Below, piece after piece: positions 34,861-46,389 of a stretch of 64,000 nucleotides of DNA. A program made the translations under genes and the position numbers. The notes below the pieces were generated by a model. It was not told the DNA's origin. It ran no database searches and saw only the letters and a list, made by a program, of their open reading frames with translations. This stretch comes from Phaseolus vulgaris (lineage: Eukaryota; Streptophyta; Magnoliopsida; Fabales; Fabaceae), in the NCBI RefSeq assembly GCF_000499845.2, contig NC_023757.2:6792118-6856117 (forward strand), given 5' to 3'. The first letter of the stretch is position 1. Every line of letters begins with the position of its first letter.

Positions 34861-35029
34861 TTTTCTTAAAAAATGTGGTATATCTATGATTTTTGTTTTG
34901 AATTCCATTTGAGTGTACCAATGATCTTACCTCAAGTCCTTTTAAGAATTAATTCGTACCAATTGAAGGTTCAATTGATATTAGAAGGGGGACTTGTATG
35001 GAGCACACACTCCATTCCTGAAATATTAG

Positions 35030-35290
35030 AATTCAAAAAAGTAATCCAAACAAAGAGAATAGGTAGAGAGATACATAGATATTTATACTAGTTCACCCAC
35101 CAACAAGGGTCATCTTTAGTTTTCTTGAGCAACAACCCACTCAAAAGCCTTCTATTAACAAGTATTTTCAATCTCTACAGGTTCTCTAAGTATTTTCTGC
35201 CTCTTCAGGTACAATATCCTACTTTCCCCTTGAGATCAATTACCTTTTTCATACAATAAGAAGACTCTGGTTCAGAGAGAACAATGAAAA
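35030..35290. repeat. LTR-like noncoding repeat
   Basis: Wording such as 'agatatttatactagttcac', 'caacaagggtca' and 'ccccttgagatcaa' is related to blocks at 9080-9420 and 55540-56160. It probably belongs to the same LTR family as the neighbouring copia gag fragment, but this is inferred. Confidence 0.35.
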
Positions 35291-36399
35291 CTCATAGGAT
35301 ATATTATAATATTTTTATATTTTGAATTGATGTTCATTTGTTCATATAAATGATTGATTTTCAACCGATATTTACACCTATTTTATTTTCAAGTTCAAAT
35401 AAAATTAGTGTTTCAGTCTTTATATGTATTTTACTAAGACAATTAGTAAATATTGTTTTTTTATACTATTGAGTAAAAATAAAGATGAACAACTATTAAC
35501 ATCCAATTCCATCCAAATAATTTAAAAGTTACTAAAAAATGTTGTTAGAAACATAGTAAAATAAAAAATTATAAAAGAGAGATGAGAATAAACAAATATT
35601 TTTTGTGATAAAATATATATTTATTATTTATTTTGGTAAAACTCTAAATTTATATATATATATATATATAATTTAAGTGTGTGTAATTAAAAAAATAGTG
35701 CTTGAAATAAAAAAACATTATATGTTTTTTTTAAAATATAAATTTAAAAGTTTTGAGATATTTTTTTGAACTGATTGCATTTTTTTTTTCAAAATTTCAT
35801 AAAACACCATTTTTGTAAAAAGCAAAAAGTGAAAGAGAGATTGAATCGTATTTTTTAATAACATGGTATGTGATATACTTCTTTGAAAAATTATTGGAAG
35901 AATTCATGGAATTCTCCATGATAACAAGTCACACTGTATAAAGCAAAAAAAGAGAGAAAATAGAAAAATCATAAGCAAACAAAATAATAGAACATGAAGA
36001 TCTGATTCATTTGTGTCAAAGGAAGCCAACATGGGTATATATACAACAAACAAACACTAAAGAAAAACACACTGATAAAAAAGAGAAGGTTTCAGACAAC
36101 TTATAAAAATAATAGATGGTCTAGTGAGAACTAAACAATCAAGCAGCAGATTAAAGTGTCTAGCAAAAGTTATTTACGCACTGAAAGACTGTGTACACAA
36201 AGTATTTTATATTAAAATAATACTTCATAAGATTAGATGAAAATAAACATTAAACAAACATAATCGATCAGAAGCTACTTTTAAAATTTACAATATAAGT
36301 ATGATCAATTATGACTTTAACAATTTTTTTAAACTCTTTCAACATGAATTTTGTTGAGTATCTTTCTCCAACTCTTTCAATTCAAAGCTTCTTTAAATT
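35291..36399. other. AT-rich intergenic sequence
   Basis: No gene recognised. A TA run is present at 35651-35670. Confidence 0.5.
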
Positions 36400-36783
36400 A
36401 GTCAAAAATTATGAAATAGAAACCAATTTTTAGAAACTAAAATAATTAGTTACAATAATAACTAAATTAGATATCATTTTATAAATTAAAAAAAAAATTG
36501 ATTTATAAATTAGTTTCTATTATTATTATTAAATAATTTCTAAATTGGTATCTAATTAACAACCAAGTTTTTAGAAACTAAATTTAAAAACTAAATAATT
36601 AGTAGTTAAAACCTTATCGCTAATTAAATACAAATTTAGAAACTATTTAACAATAATAGAAACTAATTTAAAAATCAATTTTTTTTTAGTTTCTAAAACG
36701 GTCTCTAATTTAGTTACTATTGCAACTAATTATTTTGATCTCTAAAAATTGGTTTCTATTTTATGATTTTTTTTGTAATGAGT
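36400..36783. mobile_element. Palindromic MITE with CACTA-type ends, copy C
   Basis: It reads 'attatgaaatagaaaccaat' at the left, continues through mirrored 'ctaaattggtatctaatta' arms and ends 'tggtttctattttatgattt'. The outermost CACTA bases have decayed. Size and internal order match copies A and B. Confidence 0.7.
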
Positions 36784-37485
36784 GTTATCTCATAAACAAA
36801 CTACCTGTACTCATACTTTATAAATAAATAAATTATTAATTTTACAGTTGATCAAAAACTATTTTTAACCTTACATTATTCTTTAAAAAGAATTTAACAA
36901 AGGATGTGTTCAATTACTAATAATGTAACAAGTTAATCTTGATGTCAAATAGGTTTTTACCTTGTAAGAGTTGGTGAGTTCTTGAGTTTTTACCTTATAG
37001 GTGTTATATTTATATATAAGAAGATAATTCTTTTAAAAAGTACTCAATATACACTTTTAATGAATATTTGGAATTTTATTTCTTTGAGTGAATCATCTAA
37101 GACAAATAATTTAGAGACTAATAGTTCAAAAACGTTCATATATATATATGATTTATGAAAAATTTATAATTATTTGAAAAATATCATTTAATTTATTAAT
37201 ATATTTGAAGTCTTTATGTTAATTAGATTCTCTTTTACTTTTATATATTTTGATTATTCCACTTCAAAATAAATGGAGAAAATATTTAGTATAATAATAG
37301 AAAAACTGATAATATTCTATCAGTACTGTAAGATAACAGTCAAAATTATCTTTTACTAAAATTAAAAATTATTTCTTAAAAAAAAGTCAATTAAGATGAG
37401 AAATAAATATGAATCAGTGGTGAATATTTATTTTATAACTAATAAGAGTTACAACAGTAATTTAGAAGAAAGAAAGAGAAAAAGG
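36784..37485. other. AT-rich intergenic sequence
   Basis: No feature recognised. Confidence 0.5.
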
Positions 37486-37489
37486 TAAT

Positions 37490-37715
37490 TTTACAATAGC
37501 GTGAAAGACACGCTTGGAACATTCGATTGCATAGGGTTTGGAATGGGATGAAACCACGCGCAGAAAAGCGATTGGCTGAAAGGTGAACAAAACGATGTAA
37601 AATTTTCCCAATAACCATCAATTCCGTGAGACGCGGCGATAGGATAAAGTGGGACCCACATCTTCTATTCGGTTTATCTATCGCCTTCACCACGTGCTTT
37701 CGCTCATTCCCTTCA
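37490..37715. promoter_or_regulatory. GC-richer island with promoter-like motifs
   Basis: This block of about 220 bases is clearly less AT-rich than several kilobases on either side. It contains a G-box CACGTG (about 37691), a CCAAT-type 'gattggctg' (about 37570), a TCP-type GGACCCAC (about 37653) and 'gataggataaag'. An 84-codon frame on the minus strand has no recognisable family. It could be an orphan promoter, a decayed first exon or a bidirectional regulatory region; no adjoining gene was identified. Confidence 0.35.
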
Positions 37716-37719
37716 TTTC

Positions 37720-40060
37720 TTTTTTTTTTCTCTCACTTCAATGTTTAAACATAATTAATTTTTTTTTTATAAATTCAAATTAAAAATTAATAAAAAGTTA
37801 CTTATTTAAATTTAACATTAAATATATCTTAAATATGAATGAATATATTTTTTTAACTAGTTCTTATAAACAAAATTAAGTTTGGTAAACATCACTCTTA
37901 ATTTGGTAGTCTTATGAGAAGGATCAGAGTATTTATCATAATACATATTTTTTTAACATAAATTATTAGTGTATATAAATTAATAATAAAAACTAATATA
38001 TCTTAGAGTTTTAATAAATAAATTTTTAGTACTAAAAAAAAAATCATACTGACAAACAGCCCTTTGTTAAATACAGTGTATTCCTTCGGGGACTTCCACC
38101 TCAAAAGTAAGTCTCAAGTTACAAATTGAATTGAATTGTAACATATTGTAACTCTTTCTACAAATAATAAATAAATAAAAATAATTTTTTCAACAACATA
38201 AATTCTGAGATTATTTTTAAAAATATTTTCTTAATTAGTATCGATAAAATTGATTCCACAATTAATGTTAACCATAATTTTTTATTAATATGAATAAGGT
38301 TATTATTTGACAAATATAAATAAGAGAATTATTTAAAATTTATATTAGGTACTTTTTTATTGAATCAAATTCAATGCAGATTAAAATTATTTCTTAATTA
38401 ATATTAATATAATTTTTTTAGTTATAGTTAGACTATTTATTTTATTATTGTCAATCATGTTTTTTCATGCTATTTTTTTAAAAAATTGTTGGATTTTTTT
38501 CAGTGTTGTTCAAGAATGATTAGAATTGATTTTAGAAATTTTCAGTTAATATTGATTAAAAATCCAACTAAAAAGTAATTTAACCAAAATATTAAAAATA
38601 ACTTTAACTATTGTAATTAGAAAAAAAATGTTATCTACTTCTCTTAAAATTAAGTTAATGAATGCTATTTGGAAGTATTTATTATAGGATTCTTAATTTT
38701 TTAAGAAGCTTCGATTATTTACTAAAAAAATATTAACAATTTATATTTTAATCTTATCAAATATAATATAATATTAAAATACATGTTTTACATTTATTGA
38801 TATTTAAAAAAAATGTAAACATTTTTATTTAAATAAACTATTTTACAAATAAAATAAGTTAAATTTAAAACAATTAATATTTAATTTCTTTAAAATAGTG
38901 AAATTTTCTATTCAAATACTCAATAAATTTTTTAATGTATTTTTAATAAAAGGTTATTAGTATGATTATGTTAAAAAAAATTTATAATATTCTAATAAGT
39001 AACGTAAAACATAATAAATTAAGCGAAAAAGAAAGCATAATAAATTACAAAACATTATGATTTTTAATTAAAAAATTAATATTCTAAATATTCTTTAACT
39101 AAATAGTCATTTTATGTTATTTTTTGAACAAAATGATATTAATGAATTTTTTTATCTTAAAACTAAAATAAATTAATTAATAAATCAATAAGTAGGTGGC
39201 TTAATTGAAGGGAAACAGTGTTACATATTAACCTTCTGAAAACTAACTATTATCTTAAACTTTTGTTTTATTTTTTTCTTTCTTTGCTATATGGTCCCCT
39301 GCTAGTAGCATGGTAGTCCATCAACTTCTTATCATTAAGTACAATTATGAAAATGCTTTTTGCAGTGCAGGACTAAGCAATAAGATTACAAAATTTAGTT
39401 TTCAGAAATCCAAATTTTCTGATATCTATTTTGTCTTCTCCACAAGACCCATCAAAAGTTAGTTTATAGAGAATGAAAATGTGAATTGTTTTTTCTTTTT
39501 TTTGAGAAAATAAATTAAATAAACAAATAAATATAAAATTAATCTAATTCAGAAATTTATTTATATGACTTATGTAATAAATGATTAATTAGAAAAATTA
39601 CTTCTACTCATAACATTGAATTTAAATAATAAAATTATATTGCAAATATATAATTTTAATGTGCATTTTGAAAACATTGTGAAAGTAACTTCCATAACGA
39701 CTAAATATACAATGATTAAAATGGGATAAGATGTTTTAATGTTGTTAAGTGAAAGTTGTAGAAGTTGATTAGAGATAAGATATTTTAGAAGTGAATCTAA
39801 TTTGAATAGATTGAATTTTTCTCATGATTAAAGTGAATTTAATAAATCTGACTAAAATTGAGTTAATTATTAATTATTGTATGTAATTAATTTATGATAT
39901 TTATTATTGTGGTGGTAGTCTGAATTTGAAGGGGGTGAGTACGTGGAGATGAGTCAGCCTGGCACGCACGTTTGCGTGTTGTTTCCTCGTTGAAAGAGCT
40001 TATTTGATTTCGAGCTTTTCAAATGCAATTGTAACAGATCCAAACGCGTACCTTATCCTC
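37720..40060. other. AT-rich intergenic sequence
   Basis: No gene recognised. Around 39930-39990 there is a short GC-richer patch with 'tacgtgg' and 'tgagtca' motifs. Confidence 0.5.
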
Positions 40061-40065
40061 TTCCT

Positions 40066-40096
40066 TCTTTCTTTTCTTTTCTTTTCTTTTCTTTTC
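40066..40096. repeat. CTTTT pentanucleotide microsatellite
   Basis: Around six CTTTT/TTTTC units, followed by a CT-rich stretch to about 40210 that creates a spurious open frame. Confidence 0.85.
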
Positions 40097-40314
40097 ACCT
40101 TTAGCTGTCACTTGCTCTCCACCAGCTCATATCTTTCCCCTTCTAATTCTCATTCATTTCACTGTCCCCTTTTCACTTTCCAATTATACCCTTTATCCTT
40201 CACCTCCTTTTTAATCTATGCTTACCACAACATTTTTGTTGTAAAACTAACACCACCCCTTCAACCCTATTATCCTCAACACCCACAAAATTAACCTCCT
40301 AACTATGTAACATA

Positions 40315-40751
40315 GGCACTGACATGGACACTGATACGATACAGACACTGACATAAAAATACGTAAAATTTCTAAAATGTAGGACACGGAGACATAAATC
40401 TATATATAATTATGAATTATATAAATTGACAATAAAGATTTATGTGCACAAGTATGTTTCGGATTATTTTTTGAAATAAAAGATGTTTTTCATTACTAGT
40501 TCACAAGAATTTTTTTTTATGATCATAATAACAATTTATACAATAAAATTTGAATTTTTAGAAAATTAATGTATTTTTTCTTTTTAAAATTGTATTAGAA
40601 CCGTACTAAAATTGTCAGAAATCTAACAAATATTTTTTTTTAATTGAACACTTCACGGATACGTGTCTTACATGTGTCATATGAGTGTCTATGTCCGATA
40701 CGAGTATCGAACACCGATACGCCATTTAAGAGGTGTGTCCGAACTTCATAG
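40315..40751 (+). mobile_element. Dispersed 440-bp repeat, copy 1
   Basis: It aligns along its full length, in the same orientation, with 61545-61990. Both contain 'aaaatgtaggacacggagac'-type sequence near the left end and 'gatacgccatttaag' near the right end. Both ends are rich in 'gatacggacac'-type words in both orientations, like loose inverted termini. It is noncoding and its superfamily is unknown. Confidence 0.7.
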
Positions 40752-41760
40752 CCTCCCACTATTTGAATTTAAACAAAACAAATAATAGTTTAAGGATTGA
40801 TTAATTAATTAATTAATTAGTAGTTGGCATGATTTTGATTTGAGAGAAAAGATTGTTTATCTAAAATAAAATAGAAAGGGCAACACCTATCACCCAAGGG
40901 TTGTTAAAAGCCCTTACACAACATGAGGCTTTTTGGGTGTTCAAGAATCACAACTAGGAAGGGTCATTTCTGATGTGTGAAATAAATAACTTATAAAAAC
41001 TCACAAACACTTAAATACTACCAGTTTCTTTCTCCAGATAAAGAGGACCTGGTTGACAAAAGGATAAGGTATTAAAAAACCCATTACTCAATGGATTTGA
41101 AAAAGGGGTTGCAAGGTGTATGAATTTGACCATAATTGGATATTAATAGTTTAATGAAGACAACACCTGGTGTAGAGTAAAAGAATATATTTGAGTGAGA
41201 AGAGGTTGTGAATTGTGAATTGTGAATTGTAAATGTTAGATGAGAGAGTAGGTGTTTGGTTTTGGTAAAATGAACTGTACTGTACTTGAAAACTTAGAAT
41301 AAGATATTCAACCATACTTAATGATAAGGATGTGGATAAAGGATTCCCACTTCCCCATCAAATAACTAATATTTTAAACCAAATACCCACATGGGTGTAT
41401 AAAAAGGGATAAATTAAAATACTCACAAAAAAGGCAACAATGGAAAAAATAAAGCATGATTTTAGTTAGCATGGTTTTTAATTTTGAAAAGTTTATAAAA
41501 AAAAAATGGGTAGTGTGAGTGAGTTGGCACAAGAAAAGGGTATAATGGTGAAAGGAGAGGAAGTGAAAATAAAAAAAAAAAGAGGGGGAAAAAGTGAACC
41601 ATGGTTAGAAAAGCTAACTGCAGTGAAGGTTGTTGTTAATGGACACATGAGTCTCTATCCATCTATATTTATATTCTATCCAACTTGTTAAGCAGACACA
41701 AATTAATTAAATAATTTAAAAAAAAATTATAATCCAGTGCCTTGTTCTACAGCAACAACT
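40752..41760 (+). other. Region upstream of the TPS gene (putative promoter)
   Basis: No coding sequence is supported. A 61-codon frame at 41506-41691 is Lys-rich and unrecognised. A (ttgtgaa)n-like minirepeat lies at 41208-41230. Confidence 0.4.
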
Positions 41761-41766
41761 GGGAGA

Positions 41767-41774
41767 TATAAATA
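41767..41774 (+). promoter_or_regulatory. TATA box of the TPS gene
   Basis: TATAAATA lies about 30 bases before a TC-rich, GC-richer leader that reads like a plant 5' UTR, giving a start of transcription near 41800. Confidence 0.6.
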
Positions 41775-41799
41775 AAAAGAGAGAAAAAAGAAGAAAAAT

Positions 41800-43537
41800 C
41801 TAGCAGTTGCCGTTCGCGTTTGTTCTTCCTTCTCCGAAACCCAAACCAAACTTCTCTCTTTCTCTCTCTCCAGAGGCTACTTTCGGATTTCTCTCTCATC
41901 GCTTTGCCGGAATCTCCCCGTGTCTCTCCGGAAAGGTGAGACTCGGTGCTTGTGACTCGTGACTGCTGGAGGATACTCTGTTTGTTTGTTTTTAAGGATT
42001 TTTTTTTCTGATCCGTGTTTTTTGAATTGAATTGCTTGTTCCTGGTTTTCTGAAGTGTTTGCGGTTGTGGTTTTCTCGGGAACCGGACGAGCCCGATCGT
42101 TCGCGTTTTGAATGCTGGTCTTCGTTTTTGTTTGGTTTGTTCGAGTTTGGTGTTTCCCAAGGGAATTATGAAAGACGGGATGTTTGAAAATGTGATTCTA
42201 GCTTGAATTTGATTATGAGCCTCGGAGTTCTGTTGCCTTTTTGTCATCATCTTGTTGGGATTTAACTGTTTTGAGTCCAAATGGTTTTTAGATGGAATTT
42301 GTTCTCTTCTGTAACAAGTTTTTTTTTAATTAAAAATTATGTTTCGGATTTTTTTTTATATTATATGCTCCTCGATTATGATTTGTTTGCGGTAATTTAT
42401 TTATTTCAATGTTTGGTGTTGGAAATGGAAAGTTTTTCTGAAGAGATAATTCGAAACCTAGTGATTTTCCTTTAAATAGATTTTGTTTGACATTTCGGCT
42501 AGATGAGGCTTCCAGCCCTTCTTCAAGAGGAAACTGTTAGGATGTAGTCCACCGATATATTTCGGTTGAAGTTTTGAGACCATTTTGTATTATTTTGATG
42601 TGGGGGTTATCGTATTTGATCATTGGAATATTGTGTTTCAGTGTTTCACAAATATTGTGAACTTGGATAATGGTGCATGAAGTTGGATTTAGACTAGTTT
42701 TGTGTAGTTTGAACTGTGGAATCAATGCCATAAAGATTAGTGCATGAGTATAGCATTATCTGTAATCTGCGCGGATTATAATCTGTTTGTATTTGGATGC
42801 GTGCCTGTAGTGAGACGAATTGGCATCTTCATTTTTAAAGGGAATCCATCTGGCTATTTCTGATATTGTGCCTCATGATTTGGGATGTACAGTTGAATTA
42901 GAAGAGATTTTTCTCTAACACAAGTGAAATTATTTTGGTATACCCAGAAACTTTTTAGATATACAATGCATTATGAATATTTTTTATTTATCTTTCTTGT
43001 GTTGGGTTAGTATTAAATACGCAACGTCTGCTTCTCTTTCTCCATATGGTACTGTGTTTGCCGTGTACCAAAATGGGAGAATAGCACAGTGAGGATGTTT
43101 ATCTTCTGGAAATAATTATATCATCTTGGGTGTTATAAGTGATTCACTACACTTTCCGTTTTTTGGCCTTATTGTCAACGATTCACAAGTATAGCTACTT
43201 TTTTGCTGTTTTTTTCTATATTATTTTTTAAGACTGGGACAAAATAAATGCTATCAAGTGTTTGCTGATGTTGAGTACAATAAATTTGTTCTAGCAACTA
43301 CATAATAACCAAGCTAGTAAATGTTCCTGAAAGGAATTAGAAAGAGATTCACATCAGATGTCTAGTGTTGTTGACACCATATGAATACAGTCTTTTTCAT
43401 TTTAATTTACTTGGAGGCCCTAGTTATATCATATGTAGGATACTCACTGCGAATCTTGTTTGATATTCACATTTATTATCTTTTTTTTTTTGCAGAACTA
43501 TTAGAAAGAATTGAAGAAAGGTACCCCTTGTCCAGTC
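41800..43537 (+). other. TPS 5' untranslated region with 1.56-kb leader intron
   Basis: The leader exon ends ...CCGGAAAG/GTGAGA at 41935. The second exon begins after TTTTTTTTTTTGCAG at 43496, leaving 42 leader nucleotides before the ATG. The first exon carries a CT-rich tract ('ctctctttctctctctcc'). Neither leader exon contains an ATG. A long antisense frame over this region (41747-42280) is a by-product of the CT-rich sequence. Confidence 0.75.
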
Positions 43538-46319
43538 ATGGCTTCAAGATCATATGCTAATCTGCTAGACTTGGCTAGTGGGGACTTGCTTGATATTCCG
43601 CGCACTCCAAGAGCTCTTCCAAGGGTTATGACCATTCCTGGAATTATTTCTGACCTGGATGGTTATGGTTGTAATGATGGTGATTCAGATGTTAGCTCTT
43701 CTGGATATAGGGAGCGGAAAATCATTGTGGCAAACATGTTGCCGTTGCAGGCTAAAAGAGATATAGAAACTGCTAAATGGGTCTTCAGTTGGGATGAAGA
43801 TTCAATTTTATTACAGTTAAAAGATGGTTTTTCTTCTGATACTGAAGTAATCTATGTGGGTTCTCTCAAGATTGAAATAGATCTCTGTGAGCAGGATGCA
43901 GTTGCTCAGAGATTACTGGATGAATTTAATTGTGTACCTACCTTTCTTCCCCATGATCTCCAGAAGAAGTTCTACCTTGGCTTTTGTAAGCAGCAACTTT
44001 GGCCTCTCTTTCATTATATGTTACCCATATGTCCAGATCATGGTGATCGCTTTGACCGTACACTTTGGCAGGCCTATGTTTCTGCAAACAAAATATTTGC
44101 AGACAAGGTCATGGAAGTAATTAATCCTGATGATGATTTTGTTTGGGTTCATGACTATCACTTAATGGTTTTGCCTACTTTCTTGAGGAAGCGATATAAT
44201 CAGGTTAAACTTGGATTCTTTCTGCATAGTCCTTTCCCTTCATCTGAAATCTACCGAACTTTACCAGTAAGGGATGAAATTTTGAGGGGATTGTTGAACT
44301 CTGATTTAATTGGCTTTCATACATTTGATTATGCTCGCCACTTTCTTTCTTGCTGCAGTAGAATGCTAGGTCTTGACTATGAATCTAAGCGAGGACATAT
44401 AGGGCTTGATTACTTTGGCCGCACTATTTTTATTAAAATTTCACCTGTAGGCATTCACATGGGTAGACTTGAATCTGTATTAAATCTTTCTTCTACATCT
44501 GCTAAACTGAAAGAGGTTCAGGAAGAGTTTAAGGGTAAGAAAGTAATTCTTGGTGTTGATGACATGGATATTTTTAAGGGTATTAGTCTGAAACTTCTAG
44601 CCGTGGAACATCTGCTGCAGCAGAATTCAGATTTGCGGGGCAAAGTTGTCCTAGTTCAAATTGTAAATCCTGCAAGGGGCTTTGGGAAGGATGTTCAAGA
44701 AGCAAAGAATGAAACATATTTAATTGCCAGGAGGATCAATGATACATATAGCAAAAATAATTATCAGCCAGTTATTCTCATTGACCGACCTGTTCCTCGC
44801 TTTGAGAAGAGTGCATATTATGCCGTAGCAGAATGTTGCATTGTGAATGCTGTAAGGGATGGTATGAACTTAGTTCCATACAAATATATAGTCTGCAGAC
44901 AGGGAACTGCACGACTAGATGAATCATTGGGTAGAAAAAGTGATTCTCCTCGGACAAGCATGCTTGTTGTGTCTGAGTTCATTGGTTGTTCACCTTCTCT
45001 TAGCGGAGCAATAAGGGTCAATCCCTGGGACATAGATGCCGTAGCCGATGCTATGTATGCTGCCCTTACTATGAGTGATTCAGAGAAGCAGTTGCGCCAC
45101 GAGAAGCACTATAGGTATGTCAGTTCTCATGATGTGGCATATTGGGCAAATAGCTTTATGCAGGATTTGGAGAGAGCGTGCGCAGATCATTACACCAAAA
45201 GATGCTGGGGATTTGGTTTGGGCTTGGGGTTCAGAGTTGTTTCTCTTTCTCATGGTTTTAGGAAGTTGACGATTGACCATGTTGTTTCAGCATACAAGAG
45301 AACCAATAGAAGGGCCATCTTTCTTGATTATGATGGTACTGTTGTACCACAATCTTCCATCAGTAAAGTCCCCAGCCCTGAAGTCATCTCCGTCTTAAAT
45401 GCTCTTTGTAATGATCCCAAGAATATTGTGTTCATTGTTAGTGGGAGGGGAAGGGATTCACTGAGTGACTGGTTTACTTCATGCCGAAAGCTGGGACTTG
45501 CAGCAGAACATGGGTACTTTTTACGGTATGTCATTTTATTATAGGGAAGATTGTGCTACTTCATATCTCGCTATCTGCCACCCTGTCCTTTCCCTAAAAA
45601 AAGCCTAAACAAGTGTTTTTTCCCTCATCTTTTTATGGTTGCAGGTGGAACAAAGATTCAGAATGGGAAGCAAGTCACTTGTCTGCAGATCTGGATTGGA
45701 AAAAGATAGTGGAACCTGTCATGCAGTTGTATACAGAAGCAACTGATGGTTCTAATATTGAAATTAAGGAAAGTGGTTTGGTGTGGCATCATCAAGATGC
45801 AGACCCTGATTTTGGTTCTTGCCAAGCCAAGGAATTGTTGAATCACTTGGAAAGTGTGCTTGCTAATGAACCAGCAGTTGTTACGAGAGGCCAGCATATT
45901 GTTGAAGTTAAGCCACAGGTATATTTCAAAGTCTTTCCCCTTTGTTCTTTAATCTTGAAACTCAGGCTGGAGTGGACAAAATCAAAAAATTTCTTTGCTC
46001 TGTGCAGGGAATAAGCAAGGGTTGGGTAGCCGAAGAGGTTCTTCAGACCATGGTTAACAGTAATCCACCAGACTTTGTACTGTGCATAGGTGATGATAGG
46101 TCTGATGAGGACATGTTTGAGACCATTTTGAGGACGGTATCATTGCCATCAGCTCCAGAGATCTTTGCCTGCACTGTAGGTAGGAAGCCTAGCAAGGCCA
46201 AGTATTTTCTTGATGATACTAGTGATGTAGTAAAGTTGCTTCAAGGCCTTGCTGCTTCATCCAATCCAAAACCCAGGCATCTTGCTCACTTTCAGGTCTC
46301 CTTTGAGAGCACAGTTTGA
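43538..46319 (+). CDS. Class II trehalose-6-phosphate synthase-like protein (TPS8/9/10 type)
   Basis: Coding exons are 43538-45525, 45645-45918 and 46008-46319, all GT-AG, giving 857 aa, normal for the class. The N-terminus, SYANLLDLASGDLLDIP and PRVMTIPGIISDLDGYG, is the class II signature. A GT20 glycosyltransferase domain follows (about residues 60-545), with FYLGFCKQQLWPLFHYMLP, WVHDYHL at about 203-209, LGFFLHSPFPSSEIYRTLPV and NAVRDGMNLVPYKYIVCRQG. The loop that in active synthases carries R...K reads VDDMDIFKG, lacking the Arg. A TPP domain follows (about 590-845) with LDYDGT (D597, D599), VSGRGR and GDDRSDEDMF (about 782-791). Class II proteins are generally considered to have little or no synthase activity and to act in sugar/trehalose-6-P signalling in the cytosol. 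The start is the first ATG, 42 bases into the exon. Confidence 0.95.
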
Positions 46320-46382
46320 GTTATAGACAAGTTAAGACAGCATTATTGGTTCATTGTGCTGCTCTTGCAAGGATTGTGAATC

Positions 46383-46388
46383 AATAAA
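46383..46388 (+). terminator. Poly-A signal candidate of the TPS gene
   Basis: AATAAA lies 64 bases after the stop codon. The less AT-rich sequence up to about 46760 suggests that longer 3' ends may also be used. Confidence 0.5.
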
Positions 46389-46389
46389 A

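Noticed and set aside
40004..40294. 96-codon Ser/Phe/Leu-rich frame resembling a membrane peptide
   Set aside because: It is produced by the CTTTT microsatellite and adjoining CT-rich tract; no start context or homologue recognised.
41506..41691. 61-codon Lys-rich frame starting with ATG upstream of the TPS TATA box
   Set aside because: Short, unrecognised, lies in the presumed promoter and includes an A-rich run; no supporting signal.
41747..42280. 177-codon open frame on the minus strand
   Set aside because: It is antisense to the TPS leader exon and intron; its Lys/Gln/Arg-rich content mirrors CT-rich leader sequence and shows no domain.
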